DNA of 64,000 nucleotides, from assembly GCA_037355855.1 (NCBI GenBank), contig CM074768.1:310001-374000 (forward strand), in the 5' to 3' direction. The notes under the pieces were generated by a model. The model had not been told where the DNA came from, ran no database searches, and was given only the letters and a program-made list of their open reading frames with translations. The DNA is from Pseudo-nitzschia pungens (lineage: Eukaryota; Bacillariophyta; Bacillariophyceae; Bacillariales; Bacillariaceae). The position numbers and the translations under genes are program-made. Of this stretch, positions 20,384-31,687 are shown piece by piece. Each line of letters starts with the position of its first letter. Positions within the stretch are counted from its first letter, which is position 1.

Positions 20384-21830
20384 TCATAGTGAAAGAAGAT
20401 ACTTTACCGGCGATACATCTTGTCGGCCGCCAGACACTCGAGCAGGCAGCATCATGTTCGTGGACTGCACAATGGCGAGTCCGGGTCCCTTGAGGCTGGC
20501 GTTGAAGATTCCCTCCCCGCCGCCGATCCAGCCGACGACGCCTCCCGTCGTCTTGACATCGAAGGTGCACGATTCCGAATAGCCCAGGAGGCAATTGGTG
20601 TCGACGAGCATGACCTCGCCCGGCGCCAAAACCTTCTGGACAATAGTTCCCATGGCGCCCAGGAAGGCGGTTCCGGTGCCGGTGAGTTTTTGGCGGACGA
20701 GGCCCTGTGTTTGTGTGCACAAAACCGAGAGCGAGAAACGCGATTGAGTTGCGATGATCGATCGTATTGTAATTGAATTGAAAAAGTATTGTATTGAATT
20801 CAATTCAATTCAATTCAATTCAATTCAATTCAATTCAATTCAATTCAATCACTGGTATTCCACTCAACTCCACATTCATCCTACACTATTCCATTTCATT
20901 TCATTTCATTGCATTCCATCCAATTCCATTCAAACTTACCATCCCTCCACAGCAGCACCGCACCAGATTGCAATCGCAATCAAAGGAAATGTCCACTTTC
21001 CCGTAGCTGGCCATGTAGGCTCCCTGCTGGACAATGAGTGTCCCGCCCACCTCCGGGCTGCTCATTTCCACCGGCACCACCTTGGCGAGCGGATCGTTGG
21101 TGGTCAGCGCCGCGTATCCCACCTGGTTGGTCTCGTTGGTAAAGTTGAGGATGCAGCAGTCCTCCCCACCGCAGAGTCGCCCCATCCAGTTGCCCCCGCA
21201 GCTTACGGTCATGGCGATCGGGCTGGTGAGATACATCATGGATCCCGGCTCGCCCTGGCAGGACTTGCCGGGCGGAAGCTCCACGGTGACGATCTGGGAC
21301 TCGGCGCCGGTAATGGCGTACCGAAAGGTTCCGCCGGATCCGTCCGAGAGCTGGTGGATTCCGGTGGCCTCCTGGTGAATGTGGGAAAAGCCAGAGGCCT
21401 CCAGGACCTTGCTGGACTTGCTGGGTTCCGAGGCACCGTACGAAGACGAAGCAGATGACTTGTTGCTGTGGGAGCTCTTCTTCTTCTTCTTTTCGCTCTT
21501 GGGCTTGGAGGACTTCTTGGGGCCGCTGCCGGACGAGACGTACGGCTCGGCGCCGGACACCTGGGTGGTTTCGACCATGGTGGTGTCGGGAGTGTTACTA
21601 GTGTTAGTGTTGCTGTTCAGTGAATCGAATCGAAACGGATTTGCGGTGGTTTGGGATTGCGACGGAGGAGGATTCGGTGCGTAGGTTCCCTGCGATTGCG
21701 AATAGGATTGTTGCTGCTGCTGCTGCTGCTGCTGCGACGACGATGTTGTTGTTCCTTGGGCTGTTGTGACGTAGGGTTGAGAGTTGGCAATGAAGGGCTC
21801 ATTCAGGTACGAATTCGTATTGGAGTTCAT
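20384..21830 (-). CDS. AIM24/TIM-like beta-roll protein, two exons
   Basis: Exon 1 is 21830-20940 and exon 2 is 20704-20384; the 235-nt intron (GTAAGT/CAG) is phase 0. The product is 403 residues. The first 150 are low complexity (Gln run, Asn/Thr/Ser-rich, then Lys/Ser-rich). From about residue 155 comes the AIM24 fold: GTFRYAITGAESQIVTVEL, PGSMMYLTSP, the region with CCILNFTNETNQVGYAAL, then VVPVEM, LIVQQGAYMASYGKVDISF, and exon 2 with GLVRQKLTGTGTAFLGAMGTIVQKVL, LVDTNCLLGYSES and GPGLAIVQSTNM. In fungi AIM24 is mitochondrial; no obvious presequence is visible here, so location is open. Start chosen at the first ATG in frame. Confidence 0.8.
20794..20848. repeat. CAATT pentanucleotide array inside an intron
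   Basis: About eleven tandem CAATT units inside the AIM24-family intron. On the other strand it reads AATTG. A further ATTTC pentamer run lies in the same intron near 20890-20915. Confidence 0.9.
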
Positions 21831-22748
21831 CTGTACGGTACATGCAGAAGACAACAACAGCGTACAAGTACTTATTGCGTGCTCGCCTGTTTTTTGTCGA
21901 GTGAGATGGATGATGGATTCTCCAAAACGATGATTGCTTCGAACTGCACGTTTAGTAGGAACTGGTGTCTAACTTGGCCTGGGACTCCTCGCGGTGGCAC
22001 ACTAATTACTACTCGTACCGGTAAGGTTACCAGCACTAACAGTTACTTCGTAGTTCAGAGAAGGGGAAAAACAAGAAAAATAGTTCTTCTGGATCTTCCT
22101 CCCCTTGGTGTTTGACACGCGCTGCAGCAAGCCCGAAAACATGGATCCTCGACCTGTACAGTAGATCCGGTAACCTTACTCGTAGTACTTACGAGTAGGA
22201 TTACTTCTACGGAAACGGAAATGAAAATGCTGTCAATCTCAAAAAGACGGAGAAAACAACCCGACACGAATGAACCTCGACGCGCAGAAACTACACAGCT
22301 GCTAGTACTGGGGCTATCTACGAGGTACCAGTAACCTTACATACTCGTACAACATAACGGCAGTGAACGAAGCGATCTTTCTATCCGGAGATCCAGTGTG
22401 ATTATTTTGGCTTCTCCTTTCTTCCAATCTCAGCTCATGCCCCCGTTTGACCGATCCCCCACTGTTGTTTTTATTGCACAACATTCCCACTCCCGTATTT
22501 CCCACCACTCGCACCGGTAAGTTACATGTATGTAATATGTAACCTTATTCAAAATACAAAAAATAATAGTGCAGAACGGTACAGAAAGGGCAACATACTT
22601 GACCATCAAAAAATGCATCGAATAGAATCAAGTCGTCCTGTTTAGATCTGCCGGACGTCATATCACCGATCTTCCGTGGCGGGGTGGAGGGGCGGGTTCT
22701 TCTTGGTTGGATGAAAACGATATCGCGACCTCGACAGGAAGCAAAATG
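21831..22748. other. Intergenic
   Basis: No gene is seen. GGTAACCTTAC-type words recur near 22018, 22168, 22330 and 22515. Confidence 0.5.
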
Positions 22749-22834
22749 TCTCGCAAACCGGAATCGAACCAGTGACCGATGGATATCTTTACACTTTCTA
22801 CAGTCCACCGCTCTGCCAACTGAGCTATTGCGAG
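22749..22834 (-). tRNA. tRNA-Tyr(GTA) with a 13-nt intron
   Basis: Acceptor CTCGCAA/TTGCGAG, anticodon stem GTGGA/TCCAT, anticodon GTA, T-arm ACTGG-TTCGATT-CCGGT, discriminator A. The intron occupies 22797-22785 on this strand and sits between nucleotides 37 and 38, as usual for eukaryotic tRNA-Tyr. Position 32 (C) can pair with the third-last intron base (G), the anticodon-intron pair needed for cutting. Confidence 0.95.
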
Positions 22835-23764
22835 ATTCCCGACGCTGCTGGAGGGGAAACAACTAACTGAATAAAAAACCATTTCATGTTCTACGGTATA
22901 GCCAGAATCAATGACCGAACATTGCTGCGGTGTTTCACATCCACATCATGTTAGTCTCTCATCTGCCGAATTGGAATACGAGCGTATCCATACCGTAAGT
23001 TTTACAGTGGCAAACCAGTTTTACAAATCGCTTGTAGTAAGGTTACTACGTCATTGCGTTCCATTCGATCCCAGCGAGCGATTGTTGATACGAGGATGGG
23101 AGCAAGAAGAACCGACCGTACGGTATCCATAGCCCCACATCGGATCGCACTTTTGGTGTTTGACGTCAAACCCAACACTACTAAGAGCTCGGTGCTCCTT
23201 GTGGACAACCAACCACCACCGTGCATACTACAAGTACAAGTTCGCTGTGGAATTCAAACAATAATAATAATAAAAAGAATGATAATACTCATCAAGTCAC
23301 AGTTTTACACCATACCCTGCGGAAGTGCGACCGATGCAGGACGACGACAACCCAGCTGATCGAGAAAAGAGTCTGATAGGGGTGTGTGTGTGCTTCGCGC
23401 AAAGAATTCCTGGAAGCCGTTGCACGAAGTACGATACAACCACATAGGCCGTTTCGTTCCAATGGAATCCTCGAACACCTCCCCTCCCCTCCGTACCGTA
23501 CCGTACATTCGCAGGGCACCCGATCATAGTACTTATTAGTATCATCTCCAGTAGTAGCGAACTGCAGCTACAGCAGCACGGTGTGGATACAATTGCTGGT
23601 GACTCGTACTTGTAACTACCCGTACGTACCCGTCGATGGCCAGTGTCGTGGAGGGCGAAAGGCGATACAAAGCGTCACCACCACCGTCACGTAATAAAAA
23701 ATAATAAATACAGGTTTCACCACCGATGGAAGGTTGTCTCGCCGTGTTCACCCGGTCAAAAAGT
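22835..23764. other. Intergenic between tRNA-Tyr and tRNA-Val
   Basis: No gene is seen in these 930 bases. It has AAT triplets near 23260-23275 and GTACCGTACC words near 23495-23510. Confidence 0.5.
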
Positions 23765-23837
23765 TACTCCTGGGTGGAATCGAACCACCGATCTTCTCGG
23801 TGTAAACGAGACGTCATCACCCCTAGACCACAAGAGC
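23765..23837 (-). tRNA. tRNA-Val(TAC)
   Basis: Acceptor GCTCTTG/CAGGAGT, anticodon stem TCTCG/CGAGA around loop TTTACAC, T-arm GGTGG-TTCGATT-CCACC, discriminator A. A T5 run follows (23758-23762). Confidence 0.95.
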
Positions 23838-24674
23838 TTGCTTGCTGTTATTACGTGGATGAGATCTAAGGCTCACAAAGAACTTACATATTCAGACAAA
23901 CAACGCTACGATTTACCGTATCTAACTTAGGATGCGTACCGGTAATCTTACGCATGGAATAAACGCGAAGGAAAAGAAACGACATCGAAGCAAGTCTAAC
24001 GTATGTAGGGTGCGTCTTGTAGAATGGCGCAGAATCGAAAGTACCGGTGGCAGTCGCCAGCTGCGAGACGGATGCTTCGTTCCCCACTGAGCTTCGAAAA
24101 AGAACAGTGGTTTGGTTTGGCTTGGCTTGGCTTGGTTTCGTTTCGTTTTGTTTCGTCGTTGCTCGTTGTAGCAAACACTGATGCCAGAACAGTCGAAGAC
24201 GAATGGTTTCAGCGTCCGTCCGAGAGTTGTACGTCCCACGGACAATGGAACGTGTGCATGGAATCAATCCGCTGTGGTCCTGTCGGTTAGTCGGTCGGTC
24301 GGTCGATAGGGAACCACCACCACCGCACGCTGCCGGGAGAAACGAAGCTAGCGCCGAAGCCAAGAAAGTGAAGAGAAGTGACAAAGAGCGGTGCCGTTCT
24401 TGTTGGTTTCGTCAACACGGACTGCGACTTTACCAAATGGTTATCGGAATACGATCTACACGGAAAGGCATCGTGATGCAACTGGAGGAAGAACCCATGG
24501 ACCTCGTGTCTGACTCTGAACAATTGTCAGGACGTGCACCATTCGATACATTTCGTTTGATGGTACTAGAAAGGTTTCCGACCAAAATGGCAGCGATGAC
24601 CTCGGGATGACACCGCTGCCGTTTCGGAAATGTTGTCGAAAACTTTTCTCAAAAATTGAAAAAAAAAGAAAACT
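23838..24674. other. Intergenic between tRNA-Val and tRNA-Phe
   Basis: No recognisable gene. A GGCTT/GGTTT/CGTTT pentamer tract lies near 24110-24155. Confidence 0.5.
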
Positions 24675-24698
24675 TGCCTTGACTGTGAATCGAACACA

Positions 24699-24742
<44 letters not shown>

Positions 24743-24747
24743 AAGGC
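24675..24747 (-). tRNA. tRNA-Phe(GAA)
   Basis: Acceptor GCCTTGA/TCAAGGC, D-arm GCTC/GAGC, anticodon stem TCAGA/TCTGA around loop CTGAAGA, T-arm CTGTG-TTCGATT-CACAG, discriminator A. An A/T-rich terminator region with T runs follows on this strand. Confidence 0.95.
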
Positions 24748-24993
24748 ACTTCACCGTTGGTATGCAACGTGTGTACTGCCGGTATTGACCGCTGGCTTTC
24801 CGTTGTGTACTGCCGGTATTCATCGCAATTATTGACCCCACAATTGGAGTGATGAGAGGAACTTTAGGCAGTGAAGGCTCATTGCCCACCTGCGCAGACG
24901 AGACAAGAATCTTGCTACCTACCGTACCCAAACAAAAGGATGCAGGTTATGATCCCACCAAGGTTTTGGCTTCCATAGAAGCAAAATAGAACG

Positions 24994-25065
24994 TGTCCAG
25001 TCTGAGAATCGAACCCAGGTTTCCGCAACCACAATGCGGGGTACTAACCACTGTACGAACTAGAC
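24994..25065 (-). tRNA. tRNA-His(GTG)
   Basis: Acceptor GTCTAGT/ACTGGAC, anticodon stem CCGCA/TGCGG around loop TTGTGGT, T-arm CTGGG-TTCGATT-CTCAG, discriminator A. The extra 5' G that marks tRNA-His is not encoded (the preceding base is C) and would be added later, as in other eukaryotes. It is the last member of a close Gly-Leu-His set; a T4 run (24983-24986) follows. Confidence 0.95.
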
Positions 25066-25076
25066 GAGAAGGATGG

Positions 25077-25156
25077 TGACATCGAGGGGATTCGAACCCC
25101 CGCCAATTAAGACAACGGCCTTAACGTTGCGCCTTAGACCGCTCGGCCACAATGTC
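25077..25156 (-). tRNA. tRNA-Leu(AAG)
   Basis: Class II tRNA with a long variable arm. Acceptor GACATTG/CGATGTC, anticodon stem CAACG/CGTTG around loop TTAAGGC, T-arm GGGGG-TTCGAAT-CCCCT, discriminator A. The next three bases are CCA, which matches a mature tRNA end by chance or descent. No T-run lies between it and tRNA-His, 11 nt downstream. Confidence 0.95.
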
Positions 25157-25161
25157 CCAAG

Positions 25162-25232
25162 TGCACCAGCCGAGAATCGAACTCGGGGCCCAACGATGGC
25201 AACGTTGGATTTTACCACTAAACCACTGGTGC
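25162..25232 (-). tRNA. tRNA-Gly(GCC)
   Basis: Acceptor GCACCAG/CTGGTGC, anticodon stem CAACG/CGTTG around loop TTGCCAT, T-arm CCGAG-TTCGATT-CTCGG, discriminator A. Only 5 nt separate it from tRNA-Leu and no T-run intervenes, so a joint transcript with Leu and His is likely. Confidence 0.95.
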
Positions 25233-26537
25233 AGCTGATACTGTTGTTGTTGCGACTTGCCAATTTTCTTTCCCATTGAGTGCGGCTGTTACGTCCGTCT
25301 GGTACAATGTGCAACATGTGCGTCTGACGAATACCGTCTTTGAACTTTCCGGTGTTAAGGCTTACTTGGCACACCCTCTCCTTTGTATTTTTTCCCGCAA
25401 CTTCGATTGTATTTTTTCCCGCGACTTCGATTGAGTAACAACTACGGCGGTAGTGATGCCTTGTTGTCGATGCAAGTCGATCACTGATACCCGTAAGTTG
25501 GTAAGAGTCCGCCGCATCGTCCCAAACTGCATCTTGAAACAACAGCCGGATGATATCCTTCCACGACTGACTCTTCTTCGCTTGAATGGTATATTTATCG
25601 TCGCAACCTCCATACCACGGAAACATTTGTTGCGATGTTTTGCATTGCGATGATCGTGTCGAGTTTGTGCTAGTTCTGTATTACTGAGACGAAGCGCCGT
25701 TGAATTACGAATACTCGTACCGATATCAACAAAAAAGTGTCCCTCTGATCAGAATTCGTGAGTGAGTCAGTGACAACGATGCTGCATTTTTTGAATGCTG
25801 CCGTAAGACTTACGAGTAACTTAATTACGTACTCTTAAAAGGCTTACTGTTACTATCGTACAGTAAAAACCTTAAAATCTTATTTTTTTGACATCGTTTA
25901 TTTTTTTTTAAAAGCATACCGTAAACCTTACGGTAAGGTTACCGTAATCTTACCCGGGTACCGTACGAATTGTCAACGACTCGTAGCAACCGGAATGAAT
26001 CATCATCTCTCAAAAACTACCTTCATGTTTCCTTCCCGTAACGCACACCTTAATTACTTTAAGGGACCGGGTTTACAAGTATCACACCGTAATCGTAGTG
26101 CCCCTCCTGTGTTCGCTCATTTTTTGCTAGGCCGCACGCCTGCTCCCACTGGGCTCACTTTCAATCAGTGCTCACTCGCCAATAACTCGTGTTGTTCACA
26201 GCCGAACACAAAAAATGAGTGACTTCCGATGCGATTTTCCAGGAAAATATAGATCTCAACGCAAACCGAACACAAAGGTTTTACGTAATGTATGATGTTC
26301 CACAAGGGCTCTTGTGTCAATATCTCAAAAGCAATACCAGCGTTGTTTGATCTGGTGGATCTAAGGACGAACGCCAACAGTGTGATATTTCGAAGATTTT
26401 TCCATCACTTGATTTTGTACGTGTCTGAGTGCATTCCTTTCACATCCAGAAAATCGAATCGCAACTCGTGTTCACAATTGGTGCAAGCATCAGACCTAAA
26501 AACTGTTATCCAGAAGCAACGAACTTTGCTTGATTGA
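25233..26537. other. Intergenic
   Basis: No gene is supported. A 24-bp unit is repeated in tandem at about 25380-25435. Dense GTAAGGTTACCGTA-type words and T runs lie at 25800-25965. Confidence 0.5.
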
Positions 26538-28205
26538 ATGATTCCGATCTGTTATTTGGTTCGGTTCGACGAACGAATGCGCTTTCCAATGAATGCAAAG
26601 ACTCCCGCGACGACCAAACCCATACCCCAGGATTGGGGGCATAGGTACCGGTACTTTCCTATGGCAGTGGCGTTGGTAATAATGGCAATCACAGCGAGAC
26701 AGGCCACGATTCTCTCCATCTTGCACGCCTGCAAGGGAGGCGACTTGGACTCTCGCTTTGCCGGCTCCGCGGATCCCTCTCTTTTGGACCGAAGCCACCA
26801 ATTAAAATCGAGATCGGCGTCGATGTCGGACTATGACCACCTCAATCCAACTCTCCCCTTGCACTCTTCCGACCAGTCCGACAGGAACGGTGACCAGTCA
26901 CAACAAAACCACCTCCCAGAGGATACTGATTACGACGAAGCCGTCCCGTTTCGAACCTGGAAGCCCTTTGATCTGACCAAGAATCCCTTCCCCTGCTACC
27001 CTCCCATGAACGAAAGCGAGAACGGGTTGATGATCACCACGCCCAGCCACGAGGGAATCCTGTTTCAACGACCGACCAAGGTCGGATCGACCACCATGAC
27101 CAATGTGGTGCTGCGGTTGGCGCACAATCGTGGAATCAAGCAGTTCGAACGCGAAATGCGGGAATTGATTCAAAAGCAACAGAGCTACGACAACAACAAC
27201 AACAACAACAACAACAACACGATCACAGCACGCATCGAAAATGAGCAGAACGAATTGTCAAAAGCGTGGAGGAAACCAATCCGTTGTCGTCACCGGGCCA
27301 ACCACGGGAGTGCCATCAAACTGGACTATTCGCAGCGAGACAAGGACCGGTCATTTTTGTTTAGCTTGGTGAGAGACCCCACCAAGCGGGTTATCTCGCG
27401 GTACTTTCACTTTGCGGTATCGATCTACCAAAGAGAACCAGTCGACAAAGACTTTCAGGAAGAGGCCCTGAACGGGAGATTGCGGAACGAATTGATCCAA
27501 GATACAACCTTCGGAAAGAACCTGCAGGATCAAATGAAATTGGAATGGAGAAACTATCTCAAACAGTGGAAGAGCGGCAAACCCTTGAACTCCACCGAGG
27601 CGGGGTCGTCCCTCGACTACCACAAGATTGTTTCGGAGATATTGGACCAGTATGATTTTATTGCCGTGATGGAACGAATGGACGAATCCCTGGTCGCTCT
27701 CAAACTGCTCCTGGGACTGACGGTGGAAGAAATCCTGTACGTGAAGGCCTCCCGGTCGGGGGGGAGTTTTTCGAATGGTCCGAAAGACCGGCCCTGCGTC
27801 TATCTCATTCCCTCCTTTTTGACACCAGGCATGAAACGATTTTTTTACGAAGCCCCCCACAATGCCCGCTGGATGGAATTCTCAAAGGGCGACAGACTCC
27901 TTCACAAGGCCGCCAACAAATCCCTCGACGCCACCATAAACGATGTTTTTGGAAAGGATCGCTTCACGCAAGAGCTCTTCGAATTCCAGAACGCCCAGGC
28001 CTACGCTAGAGCCGCTTGCACCTCCGAACCCAATCTGGTCTTGGGAATGTGCGATGAAACCGGCTACAGCATCGCCAACGATCCCAAACGGACCACCACG
28101 TGCTACATTTGGAGCGAGGGTTGCGACCACAAGTGCCTCAACGAAAGAGTTCCGAATCCCTTGCCGCGGGCCGTCCTCAACGGTACACAGACCTGGGAGG
28201 GATGA
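26538..28205 (+). CDS. Golgi-type sulfotransferase, type II membrane protein
   Basis: 555 residues, no intron. A single membrane segment lies near residues 40-62 (YFPMAVALVIMAITARQATI), followed by a Ser/Asp-rich stem and a luminal catalytic domain. FQRPTKVGSTTMTN (about 177-189) matches the 5'-phosphosulfate loop of PAPS-dependent sulfotransferases, and SLVRDPTKRVISRYFHF (about 276-292) matches the 3'-phosphate motif. The family adds sulfate to glycans; the closest relatives are probably uronyl 2-O or chondroitin/heparan-like sulfotransferases, but the acceptor cannot be told. An Asn run (about 218-228) is microsatellite-derived. The C-terminal region is Cys-rich (ACTSEP, GMCDETG, TTTCYIWSEGCDHKC). 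Other in-frame ATGs follow at codons 14 and 18. Confidence 0.8.
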   Translation: MIPICYLVRFDERMRFPMNAKTPATTKPIPQDWGHRYRYFPMAVALVIMAITARQATILSILHACKGGDLDSRFAGSADPSLLDRSHQLKSRSASMSDYDHLNPTLPLHSSDQSDRNGDQSQQNHLPEDTDYDEAVPFRTWKPFDLTKNPFPCYPPMNESENGLMITTPSHEGILFQRPTKVGSTTMTNVVLRLAHNRGIKQFEREMRELIQKQQSYDNNNNNNNNNTITARIENEQNELSKAWRKPIRCRHRANHGSAIKLDYSQRDKDRSFLFSLVRDPTKRVISRYFHFAVSIYQREPVDKDFQEEALNGRLRNELIQDTTFGKNLQDQMKLEWRNYLKQWKSGKPLNSTEAGSSLDYHKIVSEILDQYDFIAVMERMDESLVALKLLLGLTVEEILYVKASRSGGSFSNGPKDRPCVYLIPSFLTPGMKRFFYEAPHNARWMEFSKGDRLLHKAANKSLDATINDVFGKDRFTQELFEFQNAQAYARAACTSEPNLVLGMCDETGYSIANDPKRTTTCYIWSEGCDHKCLNERVPNPLPRAVLNGTQTWEG

Positions 28206-29421
28206 ACCAAAGAAACGAAATATTGAAAAGGAAAGATAGGCGGAGCCAAAGCCCAACCAATCCATGATACGTTACGCATCGATGCCCACTTTGGAACGAC
28301 ACCGCAACTGTTTCAGAGATCATTGGCACGAAGGAAGGACGATTCTATCGAAGAAAATATGTCGATGAAGAATTGAGACCACAGTCAATGCGATTCGAGT
28401 CGATGAGCTCAATCAAGAGTTTGGTGGTTTTCGAGAAAGTTCTCCGATATCTACACTACGAATGGCACCTAGTTTTGCAATCCAATCCATCAAGCACATT
28501 GCTCCTGCATGACCTGTACAGTTCCGGGTCTGTTGCGTGAACGAAACTGCACCAACAACGAATGAGTTCGGCAAGAAGTTTTCTTTGCGACTGACAATGA
28601 AGTATTAGCGAACAAAGTTGTTCCCTTGGATACGAAACACGATTCGATGCGGTTGTGATCATCCCCGAGTCTTTCTGACATTCCATTTGTCATGAAGTTG
28701 CAATGGAAATTAAAAAAATAGGAATAGAGTACGAATCAATCAGAATGCGATTAATAGAAAACACACGAACATAGTTTATTCCAAAATGGTGATGTAATTC
28801 AGATGAGCGATTCGACTATTCCTCCGCTGCGGTTATCAACCATCACCGAGACTAATGTTTGACGTTCTAAGCCACGAGGTCGAGATATAAGTATGATTCC
28901 AGGAAACATCTCGTGCGATAGAAACACTCCTATGGTGAGATTGTCTATCCGTTCCCTTGCCTCTTTCGCCTCCGACTGATTCACTACAATTCGTTCGGCA
29001 ATGCAGTTTTGGATCCTGGCATGATTGGCGTGACGGTATACATCGGTAGAATTGCAATCGGTACTAGCTACTGTAGTTGTAATGGTTTCTATTGGATTTT
29101 TTTCTTTTTGATCGTACGTACGTGTAGGATAGTGTGTTTGTGTGTTTGTGAGTAGGGTGTTTCTAGCAGGGTGTAAGTGTTTGGAATCGGCGTTGGGTAG
29201 TGCAGATTTCGAAGGTTCGCGCCAAACAGACGTACACCGTGCCAAGGCAGCAAACAACAAAGCATGCAGCGAAGGAACGACGAAATGAATGAACAAATTG
29301 TCTCGCTTTCGTCCCTTTCTCGCCGTTTCGCTTTGCTGCAGTGGAATGATGTAGAGTATAGTCAAAGAGCAGCAGACAGCCCGACCATGGCATGGCATCA
29401 AATCCTCGTCTCGTTTCGTCT
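28206..29421. other. Intergenic
   Basis: No gene is seen. It lies between the converging sulfotransferase and cyclophilin-like genes, so it probably holds both 3' UTRs. Confidence 0.5.
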
Positions 29422-31687
29422 CTACGCCTCGGCGGCGTGGTCAATGTGGGGTCGGTGCCCGCGGTGGACGACCTTCTTGATTGTATAAGCGGTCCCCTTC
29501 TTTTTCATCATGGCCTGGATATGATCGGGAATCTTGTCGGGATCGACCCCCTCTCCGTGCTCGATGGTGGCCTCCGGCAGCGTTGACTCGTCGACGTGGC
29601 GGCGCTTCTTGCGGTGGTTGTAGACCTTGTGCTGGCCGGTCAGATGGGTCAAATGGAGGTGCCGGTCCAGTATCGGTTCCTTGGTGAGAATCTCGGCATG
29701 GACAATCTCCACCGGATTCGTCATAAAGTGGTGCCACTCCGAGTTGTCCCCGTACACGGCTGTGTTGTAGATGTACGTTGCCAGCGCGTTGCGGCCAGTA
29801 CCCTCGGGGGAAATTGTTCCAAAGCAGGAATCCCCCTGCTCGGGCAGGACGTGCTGCTTCTGACCACCGGGACCGTGGGCCTTGGTGTTGTCGACCTTGT
29901 TGATGTACCAGTCGGGTCCACCAGGCCGTCCCGTGTAACCAACGGTCCAGGCCACGTGGGGGTATTCCTCGTGGTAATCAGGGTAGGCCAACTGGTCGAG
30001 TCCGAGATCAGCGAATTTCTTGGTGCGCTTGTCTTCCTGCTTGTAGTCCTGCTCGTTGTGGTAGTGTTCGTACTCGTCGTCGTCGTCGTCGTCGTACTCG
30101 TTTTGCTCGGCGACGATTTTCTCGTACTTGCCGAGGGTACCGACGGCATTGGTGCTGAGCTTGTGGCGGTTGTCGTGGGCGTCATTCGAGTACTGGTCAA
30201 AGGCGTCGTCGCTGCCATCAATGGAGTTTTCCCAGGTGGGCTGGGGACCGGCCTGGACAATGTGGGGCCCGTTTAGATAAAACTGGGTCCCGTCCATGAG
30301 TCCGTGGTCGACCTGTTCCAAAAACAGGTGGATCGCGTGGGGGACCAGGTCCACCGGTGCGAGGTCAATGACGAATTTGTGGCGTTTCTCCGTTCCGTCT
30401 TGGGGTCCCTCTTTGAGTGGGATCATGAAGGTAATCTCGACCTTGTGCGGGCCAGGGCCGAATCTGTGGAAAAGCAACGTTGTTGTTGGTCATTTGTATT
30501 GAGTTTTGTCGCGTATTTCCCAATCCCGTGGTGGTTGTCGAGAGTCAACAATGACCAAAGCCGATTCGATAAGATGAGAGTCGCAACGGGAACCAAACCA
30601 TTTCCAGCCGTGTTCGGAAACGCATCAGAAGTAATAGAAAACGAAAAAGTCATAGAGCCGAATGGAACATAGAGTTTGTTCAGCCAAAATTGCGGACAAC
30701 TGCTCCGCCAGCTTTCGTGTTTCCATCAAGAATACGACAATCCAAAACAAGCCAGAAACCACGACCAATGAATCGACACACTCACCGCTCCAGGATGTTC
30801 CGCTTGGCCTCCCGCATGCTCGAAGAAACGAGCCAGTCCACCTGGTTTTTCCAGGCCTTTTCCCGCTTGGTAAAGTTATCCACCTTAGCCTTGGCCTCCG
30901 GCAGGTGGACCGTCGCGTGCTGGTCGACCTGCTCCTTGAGTAACCGGTTGCTTCGCTCCAGCGTGTTGAGCTCGTTGGAGAACTTGGCCCTGGCGTTCTG
31001 CTCGGCCCGCTGCCGCGTTGACTCGGAGGTCTTGAGGCGCCGCTCGAGGTCTTCGACCTTTTGGATCACGGAGAGAGTGTCGGGCTGGTCCAACCGGGAG
31101 AGCAACGAGGACGTCGCCGAGGACTTTGACCAGTAGAGCGTTGTCATCAACACGGCGTAACAAAATAGGCCGATGCAACCGAGGACCATGCCCATGCCCC
31201 CGGCTTTGCCGCCGGCGCCGGAACCGCTGCCCATCGAAAAGAGCGACTTGCCTCCCTTCGATTTCTTGGCGTACTTGTCGTCATTGCCGTATCCTCGGTT
31301 GCTGGAGTATCCGTTGCTGGCGTGAGAGCTGCCTCCGTTGGAATATCCATTGGTTGAATATCCACCCGTAGAACCCGCGCCGTATCCTCCCGACGCCGGT
31401 GACGCGTATTGCGTCGAATACGTAGGAGTGGAGGGCTGCGATGCCGACGCCGACGACGAAAAGGAGCCGGCCCGCTGCTGCGAGGGCGCCCCGTAGGACG
31501 ACATGCCATGGTTGCTACCATTCAACCCAAAGTTGCTCCTCATGGACTGAGCCGCAGGAGGGCGGGGTGCCGGGGAAAACCCGGGCCGGGGAAGCGAGTT
31601 GCTCGAATTTCGGCGCTGCTGGTGAGGGGGTGGCGGGGGGGCGGCCTTGCTGGCACGCTGGCGGAATTCGGAACCGGCGGCTGACAT
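29422..31687 (-). CDS. Membrane-anchored cyclophilin-like protein with coiled coil
   Basis: Exon 1 is 31687-30786 and exon 2 is 30463-29422; the 322-nt intron (GTGAGT/CAG, phase 2) joins into one frame of 647 residues. The N-terminal 150 residues are Ser/Gly/Tyr-rich and disordered, then comes one membrane span (GMVLGCIGLFCYAVLMTTLYW), a coiled coil (QKVEDLERRLKTSESTRQRAEQ and on to about residue 290), and from exon 2 a cyclophilin-like domain (KFVIDLAPVDLVPHAIHLFL, then DGTQFYLNGPHIVQAGP). An Asp run interrupts the domain. The usual catalytic Arg in the FHRVI motif is absent (FYLNGP instead), so activity is doubtful. A later part (GRPGGPDWYIN, GDSCFGTISPEG) looks like the second half of the fold. 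Type II topology suggests the Golgi or ER lumen; role unknown. Confidence 0.75.

Noticed and set aside
25060..25626. Open frame over tRNA-Leu and tRNA-Gly
   Set aside because: The frame includes two tRNA genes and a 24-bp tandem repeat, with no protein-like content.
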